This document shows, in pieces, positions 50,044 through 61,341 of a stretch of 64,000 bases of DNA; positions within the stretch are counted from its first letter, which is position 1; each line of letters opens with the position of its first letter. A program made the translations under genes and the position numbers. Under the pieces are notes generated by a model. The model was not told the origin of the DNA, did no database searches, and saw only the letters and a program-made list of their open reading frames with translations. The stretch comes from Saccharomycopsis fibuligera x Saccharomycopsis cf. fibuligera (taxonomy: Eukaryota > Ascomycota > Saccharomycetes > Ascoideales > Saccharomycopsidaceae): positions 1,922,001-1,986,000 of the forward strand of contig CP012817.1 of NCBI GenBank assembly GCA_001936135.1, in the 5' to 3' direction.

Positions 50044-52371
50044 ATGAAGTTCGCAGATTCTCTAAAGTTCAATATTGTTCCCGAGTGGAGGGACAATTAC
50101 TTGGATTATGACTCCTTAAAGGATGAGATCTACTCCCTCGACGAAAAAGTTCTCAATGAAAAGCTTACTGTTAAAGATGCCGAGGAAGCATTCTTGAAGC
50201 AGCTCAACAAGCAGGTAGACCATGTTGTGAATTTTTACAACGAAAAGTCTGAGGAAATTTTTAAAACTTACAATGAGTTATCAGATGAGTTGAAGAAACG
50301 TTTTAATATAAATATTACTTCTGAAAGAAGTAGTACCACTGTCGATTCCAGCATCGAAGACTCCAACGTCGAAATCGATCATTACGACCCGGAAAAGCAG
50401 GAAAATGAAAAAGGTGGTAATTTGGAAAGAATCGTTTCCAACCAAACTGTTCTCACTCAGAATTCTATGGTGAAAGATTCTTCTTTGATGACGAATATTG
50501 ACGATAAAATTTTTGAAGCTGAAGGTTTAAAGATTTCGTCAAAAAAAGCTATTACTACTGCTTTTATCAGCTTGTCTGAGTTGAAGTCTTTTATTGAACT
50601 TAACAAAGTTGGCTTTTCGAAGATAACCAAAAAATTTGATAAAACTTTGAGTGTTGCTACTAGGGAGTCTTTCTTGAATTGGTTAGAACAAAATACCGAC
50701 ATTTTCGACCCGCAGACAGTTACTTCTATTAATGAGAAAATTAACAGTTTGTTTCACAGTTACTCTTTATTGACTAACCAAACTATTGAGGAAGTTAAGA
50801 ATGACTTCAAAATTTACTTGAGGGAACAGATTATTATGGAAAGGTCTGTTGTTTGGAAGGATTTATTGTCATTGGAAAACAACAATTTTAAAGTCACCAA
50901 ACAAAAACTTGGTCACAAGTCAAAGTACTGGGAATTTCACCCTTTCAACAAGACTGTTAAGATTCCAAAAATGCTTGTTCAAAAAGATTGTATCAAACTT
51001 TATGTTGCTATCATTATAACTTTTGTGTTATTATTCGTTAAAACTTTGAACGATCGTGTTCAGGGAAGATGTTTAGCCTTATTGGCTTGCTGTGCTTACT
51101 TGTGGGCTACTGAAACTATTCCATTGTTTGTCACTGCATTGCTCGTTCCATTTTTGACTGTATTATTTAAAGTGTTAAAAGATGATGATGGAAGCGTTAA
51201 AGGCGGACAAGCAGCCTCTCAATACATCCTTTCTACAATGTTTTCTTCCGTCATTATGCTTTTGTTGGGTGGCTTCACTTTAGCTGCTGCCCTTTCTAAA
51301 TACAATATTGCCAAATTTTTGTCATCTTACCTTTTATACGCTTCTGGCACTAATCCAAGAAGAGTTTTATTGGCATGTATGGGTATTGCTATGTTTTTAT
51401 CCATGTGGATTTCTAACGTTGCTGCTCCAGTGTTGTGTTACTCCTTGATTCAACCAGTATTGAGATCTATCCCAACAGAGTCTCCTATTGCCGCTGCTTT
51501 AGTCTTGGGTATAGCTTTAGCTTCTAATGCTGGCGGTATGGCATCACCAATTGCTTCACCTCAAAATATCGTTGCTATTGAATCTATGGATCCGAACCCA
51601 GGTTGGGGTAAATGGTTTGCCGTTGCTATTCCTGTGTGTTTCTTTGAACTTATCTTTATTTGGTTACTTTTGATTTTCACTTTCAAATTCAAAGGTCAAA
51701 GATTGAAGGCCGTTAAACCAATAAAGGAAAAATTCAATCTTACTCAATGGTTTATTTGCTTCGTCACAGTTGGTACTATCATTTTGTGGTGTATTTTGAC
51801 CAAAGTTGGAAACGTTTTTGGTGAAGCCGGCATTATCTCCTGTATTCCAATGGTTTTATATTTTGGTACTGGTATTTTGAACACTAGCGATTTAAATGCT
51901 TATCCATGGAACATTATCATTTTAGCTCAGGGTGGTTTAGCATTAGGTAAAGCAGTTACATCTTCTGGATTATTGAAAACCGTCGCATTATCATTGAAAG
52001 ATCGTATTGAGACTTGGTCAATTTTTGAAGTTTTGCTTATATTTGGTCTTTTGGTTATTGTGTTTGCCACTTTTGTTTCTCATACTGTTGCTGCTTTGAT
52101 TATTATTCCACTAGTTAAGGAAGTTGGTGAATCTCTTCCAAATCCAAGACCATTGGTTTTGGTTATGGGTACTTCTTTGCTTGCTTCGGGTGCTATGGCA
52201 TTACCAACCTCTGGGTTCCCCAACGTCACAGCAGTTGGTTTAGTCGATGAAAAGGGTGTTAGATACGTTAAACATAACACTTTTATTTCTAGAGGTGTTC
52301 CTGCATCGATCATCTGTTTCCTTAGTATCATATCTGTGGGTTATGGTGTTATGTCTGCAATTGGATTTTAG
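50044..52371 (+). CDS. SPX-domain phosphate transporter (PHO87/PHO90/PHO91 family)
   Basis: 775-aa low-affinity phosphate transporter of the DASS/SLC13-like type. Residues 1 to about 270 form an SPX domain (MKFADSLKFNIVPEWRDNYLDYDSLK; ISLSELKSFIELNKVGFSKITKKFDK), the sensor for inositol pyrophosphates. About twelve membrane spans follow, with family motifs WATETIPLFVTALL, MWISNVAAPVL, SNAGGMASPIASPQNIVA, ATFVSHTVAALIIIP and LPTSGFPNVTAVG. The end, SVGYGVMSAIGF, resembles S. cerevisiae Pho91, but Pho87 and Pho90 share most motifs and I cannot decide plasma-membrane versus vacuolar location. The SPX part is shorter than in S. cerevisiae homologues, which carry long inserts. KCS1, which makes the SPX ligand, lies 10 kb to the right. 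Confidence 0.93.
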   Translation: MKFADSLKFNIVPEWRDNYLDYDSLKDEIYSLDEKVLNEKLTVKDAEEAFLKQLNKQVDHVVNFYNEKSEEIFKTYNELSDELKKRFNINITSERSSTTVDSSIEDSNVEIDHYDPEKQENEKGGNLERIVSNQTVLTQNSMVKDSSLMTNIDDKIFEAEGLKISSKKAITTAFISLSELKSFIELNKVGFSKITKKFDKTLSVATRESFLNWLEQNTDIFDPQTVTSINEKINSLFHSYSLLTNQTIEEVKNDFKIYLREQIIMERSVVWKDLLSLENNNFKVTKQKLGHKSKYWEFHPFNKTVKIPKMLVQKDCIKLYVAIIITFVLLFVKTLNDRVQGRCLALLACCAYLWATETIPLFVTALLVPFLTVLFKVLKDDDGSVKGGQAASQYILSTMFSSVIMLLLGGFTLAAALSKYNIAKFLSSYLLYASGTNPRRVLLACMGIAMFLSMWISNVAAPVLCYSLIQPVLRSIPTESPIAAALVLGIALASNAGGMASPIASPQNIVAIESMDPNPGWGKWFAVAIPVCFFELIFIWLLLIFTFKFKGQRLKAVKPIKEKFNLTQWFICFVTVGTIILWCILTKVGNVFGEAGIISCIPMVLYFGTGILNTSDLNAYPWNIIILAQGGLALGKAVTSSGLLKTVALSLKDRIETWSIFEVLLIFGLLVIVFATFVSHTVAALIIIPLVKEVGESLPNPRPLVLVMGTSLLASGAMALPTSGFPNVTAVGLVDEKGVRYVKHNTFISRGVPASIICFLSIISVGYGVMSAIGF

Positions 52372-52609
52372 GGGATTAAACAGCAGTATCAACTGATCCA
52401 TTGATTAATTTATAACGAAATGCGCTACGACAATTGTCATTATTATTTTCTTTATTTTTGTTTTTTGTGCTATTTTTTATTCAGGTTTTATATTCATTAA
52501 CTCATTTGAATTTTTTCAACTTTTGTTTCTTTTATTTTTGATTTTGCTTAGTGTCTTTTTTACACCTTGCCTTTGTTTAGTTTTATTTTTGGTTTTCCTG
52601 GTTTTACTT

Positions 52610-52610
<1 letters not shown>

Positions 52611-52642
<32 letters not shown>
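52611..52642. repeat. (TCA)n microsatellite
   Basis: About ten perfect TCA/ATC triplets in the 3' region of the phosphate transporter. Confidence 0.93.
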
Positions 52643-52775
52643 GTTTTTCTTTTCTTCAAATATGTTGGTCGGCCATTTTAGTCATTCTCTTCGTTTGCCG
52701 CATCTATGACAATAAATGGATGCAGCATCTAAAAAAATGCAAGACAATCTACTGTAATGAAAATATGTTTTTAGT

Positions 52776-52777
<2 letters not shown>

Positions 52778-52812
<35 letters not shown>
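52778..52812. repeat. Poly-T homopolymer, 35 bases
   Basis: Uninterrupted T run about 400 bp after the transporter stop codon. Confidence 0.93.
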
Positions 52813-52814
<2 letters not shown>

Positions 52815-53553
52815 CAGATAGCTAGCATGTGCTTGCAACACGAGACTACGATATCGCATCGTCACGTATTGTAAAATAATATTCTGTCGCAGAAACGTTT
52901 TACTTACAAAAAAGTTGTGGTAACATTTGTTTTGAAACTTTTCTCAGGATATAATATTTTTTCTATTGTAAGATACTATTGTTGGATTGTTAATGGTTTA
53001 CAATCTGCTACGCTATACCCTTGAACTTTGTTATAATTGCTTGCTTGTTTTGTTGTTTTTTAATACTTTCGATCTCTTTTTTTTTTTTTTTTTTTTTTGT
53101 AAAGAGAAAACACAAAGATCAGGTCCAAGCGATAAAGCATGTAAACCAAATGTATGGCCTACTGGTAACGGATGGTATTATTTGCGAATCGGCAAGTGCT
53201 CCAAAAAGAAACGAAGCTACAGTTTTAGCAAGCAAATTTCGACAATTTTGAGGTCGACCGATTACCAGCTTGTAATTGTCCGAGGGCCAAAAGAGAATTA
53301 AGTTTCAACGGTGAAGATACCACATGATGCATCATGATGCATATATGGAGTAAAGTTATCCAGGTGTGACGTTAATTAGTTGATTGTGTGTTTTAGGATA
53401 CAACTATTATAGTGCAAACTAATGCAAGGAAATGCCTCTTGAAACAAATATTGGTGGTGTGCTAAGTGATGGATTTGTTGAAATGTATTTTTGCCTCTGA
53501 CGATCTCAATAGGTATATTTATCCGTTAAATAAAATTTAGACTTAACGGTTAA

Positions 53554-53612
53554 TAGTATATCCATGAACCAGTATATCCATGAGCTAGTATATCCATGAA
53601 CTAGTATTTCCG
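53554..53612. repeat. Tandem 16-bp repeat, 3 copies plus a partial copy
   Basis: Units of TAGTATATCCATGAAC with one- or two-base changes, followed by a diverged partial unit (TAGTATTTCCG). No function evident. Confidence 0.9.
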
Positions 53613-53848
53613 TACCTACATTTGTTGGAAGCTAGTCTTGACATTCTATTCTAGAGAAAGTTATCCATCGTAGTTGGCAGGTAGCTATTTTCATAGATGG
53701 TTTCGTCAATAGCTCACTACATATGTACTTTCAGTATGATATCTGAGCACATGCAAAGAATTACCCTAAAAATGCGAACATTCTGGTGAACACACAAATC
53801 AGTAAGTGTGTGCATACTAAATATACGTCAAATGATTAAATATTAACA

Positions 53849-53918
<70 letters not shown>

Positions 53919-53919
53919 T
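53849..53919. repeat. (AAT)n microsatellite at the JmjC gene 3' end
   Basis: About 70 bp of AAT triplets with one AAC interruption, starting 14 bp past the stop of the JmjC gene, so transcribed as UUA-type repeats in its 3' UTR. Confidence 0.95.
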
Positions 53920-53932
53920 TAGTAGTAGTATT

Positions 53933-55831
53933 CTAATCTGCATCATCATTATCAATATCGCTGTCCGCTTCATCAAAGCCAAAACTAAATGAAAATTGAC
54001 TAGCGCCACCGGTTGCACCGCCACAGCTTCCTTGAGCACCTGCATTAGCGTCCAGACTAGTTTTGCCCTCAATAGGTTCAGTAACAGATTTTCCCACGAC
54101 ATTTTCCCATCGTTGGTTTTGTTTCACAACTCTTGGTTTGTTGGAACTTTTGAGCTTTTCTTCAGCTTCTGCTAAAATATTCGAGTACCCATTTTCAATG
54201 AGCAATTCTTTAAATAGATCATAAAATGGAACTTGTCCGACGCATTCATCATCCTCGTTATCAAGATTTGTATTCTTGCTATTTCTGCTGTCTTTGGTTT
54301 TCAAATAATTTTCAAAAACTTCTATTCTTTTAGTAAACGTAGCATCGTTGAGTCTTTGATTTTGGTCAGCCTTCATACGCTGTAACACCTTCTGTATAAA
54401 TGCATCGACCTTTTTGATATTCAATCCCGAGATCTGTTCCTTTTTGTTTTTCAAGAAATAAAGCACTTTTGGTAACGCGGGAACCGGGGTAAAATTTTGG
54501 GTCAAGGCAACCGTGTCTTCCACATTGATCACTAAATGCCACCATCCGTTAGGAACATAGTTGCATTCACCGGGGTATGTAATCCCCACGCGCACTCCAG
54601 TAGCAGGATCGCGACTGAGTTTCAAAACATCAGCAAAAAATCCAGATAGCACATATTCGGCTAAACTAACAGGACTAGTGACTTCACTTTCTTGATCATC
54701 AGTATTAACTCCCGGAGGCGTGAGGTGAGGTGGCACCATTATCCATAACTTGCAACCAGATAACACAGCGTTCCAAGCTGAAGTGGCATTAGGATCCTTG
54801 TGAAAAGTTGATCCGGTACGCTCGGATCCAACAATTAACCATCTGAAATTTGGGCGACAATTCACTTTAAAATTAGTTGAAATCTCAATATTTTTTGCTT
54901 CTTCTTCCTCCTCCTCGTTGAAAACTTTGAATAGGTCTTTTTGGAAACAATCGGGAATCTTGTACTCTTTTGATAGTTGAGCAATGGCCGCACTATCACA
55001 ATCAAACAAGTATAATGGACTTTCATCATCATTTTTATGCAAATACTTGGAATAAGATTCTAAAGTCCAATTGACAGCCTCTTGTTGAAAAACAACTTTT
55101 GGGAACCTTTTCAATAAACTCTCTAAAGTCCATTGAGGCCATCTACCTTTTCTTTCCTTGTTTGTAATTATAAAAGGCTTATCAAATAGATTTTCCTCGA
55201 AGTATTGTAACGTGACTTTATCTTCACTGATTCTTTCAATTGGCAGATACAATTGCTCGTGGGATCCCGATGCAATATTGACATCATTTCTATAATTTTT
55301 ATATTCATTGTCAATAATTGTCTTAAATATTATTTTGTAGTTTATTTGAGAACATTGAAATGGTCTAAAAAGCAAATCTGAGCAGATTAAATTATTCTCA
55401 CACTGAATTTTAGCTTCTTGTGCGTCTTCAATACGCAAGAGCGTTTTTCTCCAAGACCCCTTCCAATCAATGTCCCCGGATTTTGCTCGTTGAACCAAAA
55501 AGTTTTGAGAAGCTGCATCTTCAGATGAATTTTGAACAGTGGACAAATACAAGTTCTTCCAAAGGTCGTCATAATATGTAAACGCATACAATACTCTTGA
55601 TGCATGTCCCAAATTTTTCAAATCTTGCGGATCGGTAATATAAGTGATGACCTGATAAAGAAGCTCATCATTAAGTATTGACAATGTGCCTAAATTGTGG
55701 CGCCAGGCTTCATATAACCTGCGCTGTTCAGAATCGGCCAAAACGATTTGATTTCCAGAAGGTTTGACATTCAATGGATGCCTCGAAACTGGAGTATAAT
55801 GAAGTAAACTATGATGAGAAATGTAAGTCAT
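53933..55831 (-). CDS. F-box and JmjC-domain protein (JMJD6-like 2-oxoglutarate oxygenase)
   Basis: 632-aa protein. An F-box-like segment occupies about 47-95 (LSILNDELLYQVITYITDPQDLKNLG, LWKNLYL). A cupin/JmjC domain spans about 210-475: FEENLFDKPFIITN, FRWLIVGSERTGSTFHKDPN, WNAVLSGCKLWIMVPP and VPNGWWHLVINVEDTVALTQNF. The iron-binding triad is visible as HKD plus the His of GWWH, so an active Fe(II)/2-oxoglutarate oxygenase is expected. The arrangement resembles fungal and metazoan JMJD6-type F-box/JmjC proteins acting on lysines of proteins. The true substrate is unknown. An acidic run (EEEEEE, about 300) and a Gly/Ser/Asp-rich tail are lineage-type additions. The ATG at 55831 is clear. 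The F-box suggests, but does not prove, a Skp1 link. Confidence 0.88.
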   Translation of the reverse strand: MTYISHHSLLHYTPVSRHPLNVKPSGNQIVLADSEQRRLYEAWRHNLGTLSILNDELLYQVITYITDPQDLKNLGHASRVLYAFTYYDDLWKNLYLSTVQNSSEDAASQNFLVQRAKSGDIDWKGSWRKTLLRIEDAQEAKIQCENNLICSDLLFRPFQCSQINYKIIFKTIIDNEYKNYRNDVNIASGSHEQLYLPIERISEDKVTLQYFEENLFDKPFIITNKERKGRWPQWTLESLLKRFPKVVFQQEAVNWTLESYSKYLHKNDDESPLYLFDCDSAAIAQLSKEYKIPDCFQKDLFKVFNEEEEEEAKNIEISTNFKVNCRPNFRWLIVGSERTGSTFHKDPNATSAWNAVLSGCKLWIMVPPHLTPPGVNTDDQESEVTSPVSLAEYVLSGFFADVLKLSRDPATGVRVGITYPGECNYVPNGWWHLVINVEDTVALTQNFTPVPALPKVLYFLKNKKEQISGLNIKKVDAFIQKVLQRMKADQNQRLNDATFTKRIEVFENYLKTKDSRNSKNTNLDNEDDECVGQVPFYDLFKELLIENGYSNILAEAEEKLKSSNKPRVVKQNQRWENVVGKSVTEPIEGKTSLDANAGAQGSCGGATGGASQFSFSFGFDEADSDIDNDDAD

Positions 55832-57209
55832 TGTCTATTTGATTTAGCTTTTAAATTTTCTTAATTTGATGTTTACGTGCAGTATAGTGATATAATTTTT
55901 TTTGATGCAAATTTATATGATTTATCGTCATCAAGCCATGCGTTTCAGTGACTGCACTTTTTTCTCCTCTTTTTGATATCCCACGGCTTTCAGTTGTACC
56001 TTTATCTAGTGATCTACTTACTTACTATTGCTATGAGTTTAATGTCCCTTCAATCTGGTTCACTATCTAATCGAATGCTCATCGCCATTATTCTGTTCAC
56101 ATGAATGGTGCGCGAAAATACAAAAAAAAAATTTTTGCTCAGATTCGGTTATGTTGTACACTCCCTGGTGTGCACTTAGCAATATCGCCGTAACCAGATG
56201 CCAAACTGCGAGCCGTTGAGTATGCATGATTTGTTGTTTTAGCATCCTGCACTTAACACATAAACTAATGCAGGTAACACTGTAGCATCCTTGGGTGAGT
56301 GAGTGAAGAAGCATAAGCTAAAACCAATTGTCTTGGACTTATGAGATCCATCACCAGCCCCAAAGCTCGGGAATCTCCACTTTTTTGGTAGAATTTTTGG
56401 TTCAAATTTGGGTTCGAAGTGTATTATAGGTTTAATACACATTATAGGATGTTTCGAATGTGATTTTATATACGAGAGCGTCCTCCTGCAGTGGTATCTT
56501 TTTTACGCCACTTTTCCTATGATAGGGACTGTTCACCTACACTTGCTCAAGATGGATAATAGTACGCAAACAAATTAGTTTGGCCTCTAAGCTGAGAGTA
56601 TTAGTGAATCAGATACTAACTAGTGTCCTTCATAATGATGAAAGGTGTAGATGCGAGGCTAGAGCTTTAGTATATAGGCACAACCGAAAGCAACGGCGCG
56701 GTTTGTTTCAGGAAAAAAAGCAACCCTCATCTCTGTTTGTTTAGACAATGCTGGGCAACTGCAGCGTATAAGAAAAATTGATATTCCAATGTTATTGTGG
56801 TTTTGTTTTAACCACGCAATAGCTACTATTCCCAAACAAACTACGAAACAGAATTGAAAAGTGAAATAATATCGATCGTACCAGCATTGAGCATCGCTTT
56901 CTGTAGACTTGTTTACATATGTTGATCTTTTGACGCAGAGCTAGCCGCATCCCGGTGCTAGTTGTTACCTAAATACCGCGTTAGTTGCAAATCACAGGGA
57001 CTTTTGACTAACGCCTCTCTAGTCTAGCAGATATAAGTTTCTTTTCTGCCTCTTATTTTCGATGACGGGATTCGTATCAATTATATAAAGTCTTCGAGTT
57101 CTTTGCTTCGCACTGCGCAATTACTTAAGTGTTCGAAAAATAATTTTCTTTATTACCGCATAACGTCTATTTGTCAATTATCTATTCCCTAATATTCTCT
57201 AAGCTCATT
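55832..57209. other. Divergent promoter region JmjC gene/Myb-like gene
   Basis: 1.38 kb. AT-rich with no gene recognised. A long regulatory region is common before transcription-factor genes in this clade. Confidence 0.55.
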
Positions 57210-58235
57210 ATGTTGCCACATCCGATAAAACAAACTACTCAGTCGAGCTTGACTAGTAACCGTTTTTCTCCAGCTGGTAAAAAAAGTAGAGGTCCAAGTG
57301 GTAAACGTCTCTTAAATACCAAAAATAAGATTACAAATATTCCATCAAAGCTTTCCAAAATACTTCCTGAACCACCTTTGGCATTTGCTGCTCCAAGAAA
57401 AGAAGCCCTCCATTTCCCTCAGCGTCGTATAAAAAGAAAATCAAAGTATACCAAGGAACAAGATCAACAAATCATTAATTTGAAAAGACAAGGCAACAGT
57501 TGGGAAGATATTGCAGAAAGAATCAAGGTCGGTAGCGCTTTAGCTGTCAGAAATAGATATCAAGTTCTCATTGGACAACAGGGTGGCGCCATTACAACGT
57601 GGCATCAAAATGAAGTCTTGGCTTTACAGAGGTTACTCGATGATGGAGAGAATGAAAAATGGAGATTCATTGCTAAAGAAATAAGAAGAAACACTGGTAA
57701 AGAATTCACTGATTCACAATGTCAAAATATTATCAAGTCGTTATTTTGGAGTAATCCATCTACTTTTGGTATTACTGACGAGGCTTTTGAAAAGTACACT
57801 AGCAGTGACTCCTCAAAAGTAGAGACGAGATCAAGTACGCCAAAAGGAAACTCAAAAGAATACATTAGCACTACACCAACTGCAACCACTCCTCATCCTG
57901 AAATTTCGGCTTCACAAATAAACAGTCCAAGCGACTTCAACAACAATACTGCTTTAACAGGCATGGGCATGTACACATCTAATCCAACTACCAGTAGTGC
58001 ATTTGGCTCTGCAAACTTTCTAGGCTACCCAAACGAGTTCACTACTTCTAGGCCTTTAATAGCTTCAAACGATCCTCTTTCTGTTACTGGAGGAAATACA
58101 TCATCATCTTCAGCTACTGATACCACTTATTTCATAAACAATAATTCGCTTGCTTCTAGCCATGGTTTTGGTAATGCGTCGCAAAATAATTTCTTTTCTC
58201 CAATAGTTTCTACAAACTACTTTCCTAACTTTTGA
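57210..58235 (+). CDS. Myb/SANT-like DNA-binding protein
   Basis: 341-aa putative transcription factor. A basic N-terminus (GKKSRGPSGKRLLN) precedes a Myb/SANT-like helix bundle (about 78-130: KSKYTKEQDQQIINLKRQGNSW, AERIKVGSALAVRNRYQVL). A second related unit follows (about 135-190: WHQNEVLALQRLLDDGENEKWRFIAKEIRRNTG, then FTDSQCQNIIKSLFW). The first repeat has the spaced aromatic residues of Myb helices, though one Trp is replaced by Tyr/Ile. The C-terminal half is disordered Ser/Thr/Asn-rich. It looks like a two-repeat fungal Myb factor, but I cannot name the orthologue. The longer frame begins at TTG 57171. The ATG at 57210 (MLPHPIKQ) is chosen. Confidence 0.85.
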   Translation: MLPHPIKQTTQSSLTSNRFSPAGKKSRGPSGKRLLNTKNKITNIPSKLSKILPEPPLAFAAPRKEALHFPQRRIKRKSKYTKEQDQQIINLKRQGNSWEDIAERIKVGSALAVRNRYQVLIGQQGGAITTWHQNEVLALQRLLDDGENEKWRFIAKEIRRNTGKEFTDSQCQNIIKSLFWSNPSTFGITDEAFEKYTSSDSSKVETRSSTPKGNSKEYISTTPTATTPHPEISASQINSPSDFNNNTALTGMGMYTSNPTTSSAFGSANFLGYPNEFTTSRPLIASNDPLSVTGGNTSSSSATDTTYFINNNSLASSHGFGNASQNNFFSPIVSTNYFPNF

Positions 58236-59114
58236 AAATCTGTTCCTACTGCATTTGTTATTCTGATTGTGTTTTTTACCTTTGATTGACTTTTGGTTTT
58301 TTTTTTTTTGTTTGTATCTCGTTCATTTTTACATGTTTTTCTTACTACCTATGGTTCGCACAACCGCCAATTTCAATTCGTCTTTTGTATTTTTATAGTA
58401 TTTCATCTAAATGAACTTTGTTGATTAAATCTAGCAAACCCTTGCCATATTTTTAAAATTTGTTTATCTCTCGTAATACCACCTAACTATTGTTGAAGTT
58501 TTTTGAAGCGGAGGACTAGTTTCCTACATAATATACAGGGACCTAAAATTGCCTAAATTCATAGAGACAACTTGGTAACAGGCCCACATGATGCATATAT
58601 GCTCTCGGTCAAATAATTGCTTGTAGTTGAGCTAAAACTAAGAGACAAGCAAGTGATCAAGATACTAAAGTTAAAGAGCCTTTACATTATGACTCAATAA
58701 TAAGCGAAAACTCCCAGCCAGTAATGCTTACAAGTTTAGGCTAACCTGTTTATGTATTGTGACAAGCTACTATATTGACTTGCAGTACAAATATTCAACA
58801 TTTAAAAATTGTTCATACATCTATTGTCCACTTTTGATGCATGTAGATGCATGTATACGCTAAACATGTTCGCCTCTCTGGTTTTAAACCTGATGCAAAG
58901 TCTGCAGAGGTACTCCGCTATTGTTGTAATTGAAAATCTACGCGTATACTATCGGCTTTCATTTTCTTTAGACTCGTGTACTGATAGCCCAATAATGATA
59001 TAGCTATTATATACTTAAAACAAAATAAGAGACAGATGTTGGTACAGTCTGGTGCCTAGGCATGCAATATGGCAGGCTTTTGTCGTACAAGCCTTGTAGA
59101 ATCGAAAGGTTATC

Positions 59115-59139
59115 TTTTTTTTTTTTTTTTTTTTTTTTT
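59115..59139. repeat. Poly-T homopolymer, 25 bases
   Basis: Uninterrupted T run inside the long gene-free region. Confidence 0.93.
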
Positions 59140-61301
59140 CGTTTGTTAGTCGATATTAGAATTGAAGCCTTCTTAAAAGATGAAACTGTGGACTAAGATC
59201 CGCTATTGCATGCAAACTTGGCGGCCTGATATTTGGAAGACAAAGAAAGTCGTATTCATTAACTGGCAATCACGAGTTCAGCTGCAAATTTCGTACACTT
59301 CACGCCTCATTGCGCCGCATCTATTGGCGAGAACCTAAAACGAACTTATGGTAAATGGTCTTCATGAGTGTAAAGCTTCAAAACCATATCCAAATAGTTG
59401 GCTATAGAAAAATAATTAGCAGCAAAGATTCTGGACTTTAATTTTCGAGAAAAGTAGACTACAAGTTGCAGTTGCAAATAAATATTCTGAACTATGCAGT
59501 GTAACAATATGTTATCAGATGGATTATTAGACAGTAGGCACTATGAATACATAAGACGATGGTAATATTCTTGGTTGTATACATAGATCAAATGTTTCCG
59601 GTGGGTGTTGCTGATGAGTTTATCAAAAAAAAAGTTTTCTATCAAAGATATTGTAGGTTAGATTTGATATTTCAAAACGTACTCAAGGCTTTGATAAAGT
59701 CGGTTTGAATTTTACCTCACTACACAATGCTATTTCTGATCTCATTTTTTTTTTCTTTTATCCGGTGAGCTTGAGTAACTGTCCTACGGTGTAATAACAA
59801 TAATTTGTGGAGCACTTCGTGATGTATCTTTAATAACAAAGTCGAAGAGCAAAAGTCGGAACTGCCGCAGGCTGCAGAAATAAAAGCGCTATTTGGAGAT
59901 AGCGCCTTTTGAGGTATTTCTGGTAAAGAAGAGTTTTAAGCTTGAAAACAAATAAACGCAAAGAGCCCCATATTGTGCGCACTCCGAAGGCTTTCATGGA
60001 CAAGTACAAAGCAGCAATATTTGATGCAGTAAAAAATATTATAGCACTTCCTTGGCATATTTTATAGAATCCCGAGCTATTTGGAAGCGTGAAATGGGGA
60101 GAGAGCCTCTGGAGAAGGTGTATATATTCGGCTAGTTTTTGTGCCTTATTTCCTCCAGCTATCTGGCATTTCCCCCACAAAGCACTTCTTTCCTAAAACC
60201 AGACTATTCTGGATTCCTAAAATGGCAAAAAGTGCTGCTTGGTGATTGAGACCAGTTATTGAGGCAATCCGCTATCCACCCTCGAGCATGCTTGGTCAAC
60301 CAAATTGCGTAAGGATGTGAGCTCACGCCATCTCCATGTGACCATGAGCCTTGCCCTGGGCACAAATCAAAAAAGTGAGGAATTATGCCGTTTTCGGCCA
60401 CACATCTCTGTTTTTGGAGGAGAAAAAATTGCAAGCAAGGTACTGCACAGCATAAACCGACGAGTAAACACTCCAGAAAAAGTGAAAAGAAAAAAAACTT
60501 CAACGAAATAACAAAAAGCTCAGCAGTGTTATTGAGAGCTTTGGTTTCAATTTCAGGAGGCTAACAGGCAGACTTTTGTCTCTATTTTTTCCTTGATATC
60601 CCCTTTTTTGAAGTCTGCCATCCGCTTATTTTTGTTCCCTGCTTCAAACTATTAAAGGGTCTCCTTAAGATAAGGTTTCGCATTCGACACACTCAGAAAC
60701 AGGCCATAATTGTGGTACTTGCCATATAATCGTCCACATATTGCAATACTGACCAAATACACTCTTTTAATTTACACATTTAAAATCATTTTGTGATTTT
60801 CCATTTATTAGAAACACAAAAGTAGCGCACGAAACATCTTAGAGCTCTCTCAGCTTTAGCAGATATTCAAAATCACTTCATAGATTAATTATTGATACTG
60901 CATCACACTCTTTCTCAACAAACAACTACTTTTTTCTCATAAGTTATCGCTTTATAAGAAGTTCGAAAGTACTCTGTTGAAGATTTTTACGGTAGTGACT
61001 ACACAAGCTGAACTTGAAAATTGGTGTTACCTGTGCCAAGAGTAGCCAACCCCGAAAAAAAAATATTTTTCTGGCAGCATACGTCATACACTATTACGGA
61101 TCAAGTAAAAAAGTAAACATAAGGCAGTTTAGAACAACAACAATAACAGCAGGCCAGCAATAATAGCACATTCTTGACAATTCACAGTTAATCGATCTTA
61201 TCAAATTATTTTTTTTTCTATTTCTGCAATTTGCTTTCACCTGGTGGTGAGTTCACGCTCACTGCTTCACTAAAATTGCTATTTTAATTGGGCACACCGA
61301 G

Positions 61302-61341
61302 CACAATCAACCCACAATTACAATCAACCCACAATTACAAT
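61302..61341. repeat. Tandem 17-bp repeat, 2 copies plus a partial copy
   Basis: Two perfect copies of ACAATCAACCCACAATT plus ACAATC, about 350 bp before the small ORF at 61684. Confidence 0.9.

Larger units (their letters stand above)
52372..53932. other. Convergent intergenic region transporter/JmjC gene, repeat-rich
   Basis: 1.56 kb between 3' ends with four simple or tandem repeats (listed separately) and T-runs (for example 53078-53098). Low-complexity frames here (poly-His, poly-Phe, poly-Leu) are repeat translations, not genes. Confidence 0.65.

Noticed and set aside
52567-52821. Frame with poly-His and poly-Phe
   Set aside because: Translation of the TCA microsatellite and the T35 run.
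59830-60180. 116-codon minus-strand frame in the gene-free region
   Set aside because: Begins at TTG, no domain, and a composition compatible with chance.
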